Assembly: GCA_035340095.1 (NCBI GenBank)
Contig: DAORGN010000277.1
Coordinates: 1-5,265 of the forward strand
Source of the DNA: JAEUKA01 sp035340095
GTDB taxonomy: Bacteria; Myxococcota_A; Polyangia; Palsa-1104; JAEUJZ01
Reading direction: 5' to 3'
DNA length: 5,265 bases
Below the pieces are notes generated by a model. The model was not told the origin of the DNA and searched no databases. It saw only the letters and a program-made list of their open reading frames with translations. Both the position numbers and the translations under genes were made by a program. Each line of letters opens with the position of its first letter. The first letter of the stretch is position 1. Below, in pieces: positions 5,158-5,265 of the stretch.

Positions 5158-5265
5158 CTATTCCACATTTTGAACCTGCTCGCGGAGCCGCTCTAGCTCC
5201 GCTTTCATCGCGACGACGCGCGCCGCCACTTCCGCCGACTGGGCTTTCGACGTCAGGGTGTTGGC
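5158..5265 (-). CDS. yicC: YicC family endoribonuclease, C-terminal end (5' partial)
   Basis: Reading leftwards from the right edge, an open frame of 35 codons ends in TAG at 5158-5160. Its product, starting ANTLTSKAQSAEVAARVV and ending with ELERLREQVQNVE, is the characteristic C-terminus of YicC proteins: the (E)xNT-[IL]-xSK segment, a [VL]ELKxE-like helix and a terminal REQVQN[IV]E. YicC is described in E. coli as an endoribonuclease/adaptor involved in small-RNA turnover. Only the tail is visible, so activity and full length cannot be judged. Its place directly before remA and gmk supports the call. Confidence 0.9.
   Translation of the reverse strand, partial: ANTLTSKAQSAEVAARVVAMKAELERLREQVQNVE

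Noticed and set aside
1..5265. Defence island, mobile element, CRISPR or prophage signal, prompted by the Sir2 gene
   Set aside because: Some Sir2 domains belong to anti-phage systems, but this one is a stand-alone sirtuin C-terminus with a zinc site, next to DUF1285 and housekeeping genes. No repeats, integrase, transposase or nuclease-effector partners were seen.

Overview
The window looks like an ordinary, densely packed chromosomal segment of a GC-rich, Gram-negative-type bacterium. It has a lipoprotein signal peptide, a DUF1285 protein, an Escherichia coli-like QueD, and a yicC-remA-gmk cluster. That cluster order is common in Deltaproteobacteria-type lineages (Myxococcota, Desulfobacterota), in Planctomycetota and in Firmicutes. 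I lean towards a deltaproteobacterial or myxobacterial relative, but no single gene settles the taxonomy. I see no tRNA, rRNA, CRISPR array, insertion sequence or phage gene.

Plus strand, left part. The 3' part of a Sir2-family gene (2-508) runs into a GTG-started DUF1285 gene (521-1081). A non-coding gap of 192 bases (1082-1273) holds a plausible but weak promoter, two short palindromes and a possible 5'-UTR stem. It leads to a secreted lipoprotein gene (1274-1903) with a clear Shine-Dalgarno site. Its C-terminal part resembles the CsgG/LpoB-type alpha-beta fold.

Minus strand, right part, read from the right edge leftwards: yicC (C-terminal end only, 5158-5265), remA/DUF370 (4804-5106), gmk (4120-4800), a two-repeat cysteine-motif protein ending in a SEC-C zinc motif (3194-4066), queD (2782-3168), and an endonuclease/exonuclease/phosphatase-family enzyme (1913-2785). 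Gaps are 51, 3, 53 and 25 bases, followed by a 4-base ATGA overlap, so the six genes are probably one transcription unit. It converges on the lipoprotein gene with only 9 bases between the two stop codons.

Biologically the minus-strand run mixes RNA/nucleotide housekeeping (YicC, guanylate kinase), a RemA-type DNA-binding regulator, a queuosine/deazapurine biosynthesis step (QueD) and a metal-dependent phosphodiesterase. No single pathway unites them. The points most worth a second look are the Sir2 fragment, whose sequence resembles the macrodomain-linked SirTM-type sirtuins, and the SEC-C protein with its internal duplication of a C-x4-C-x-C motif. I found no convincing evidence of a novel multi-gene system inside this window.
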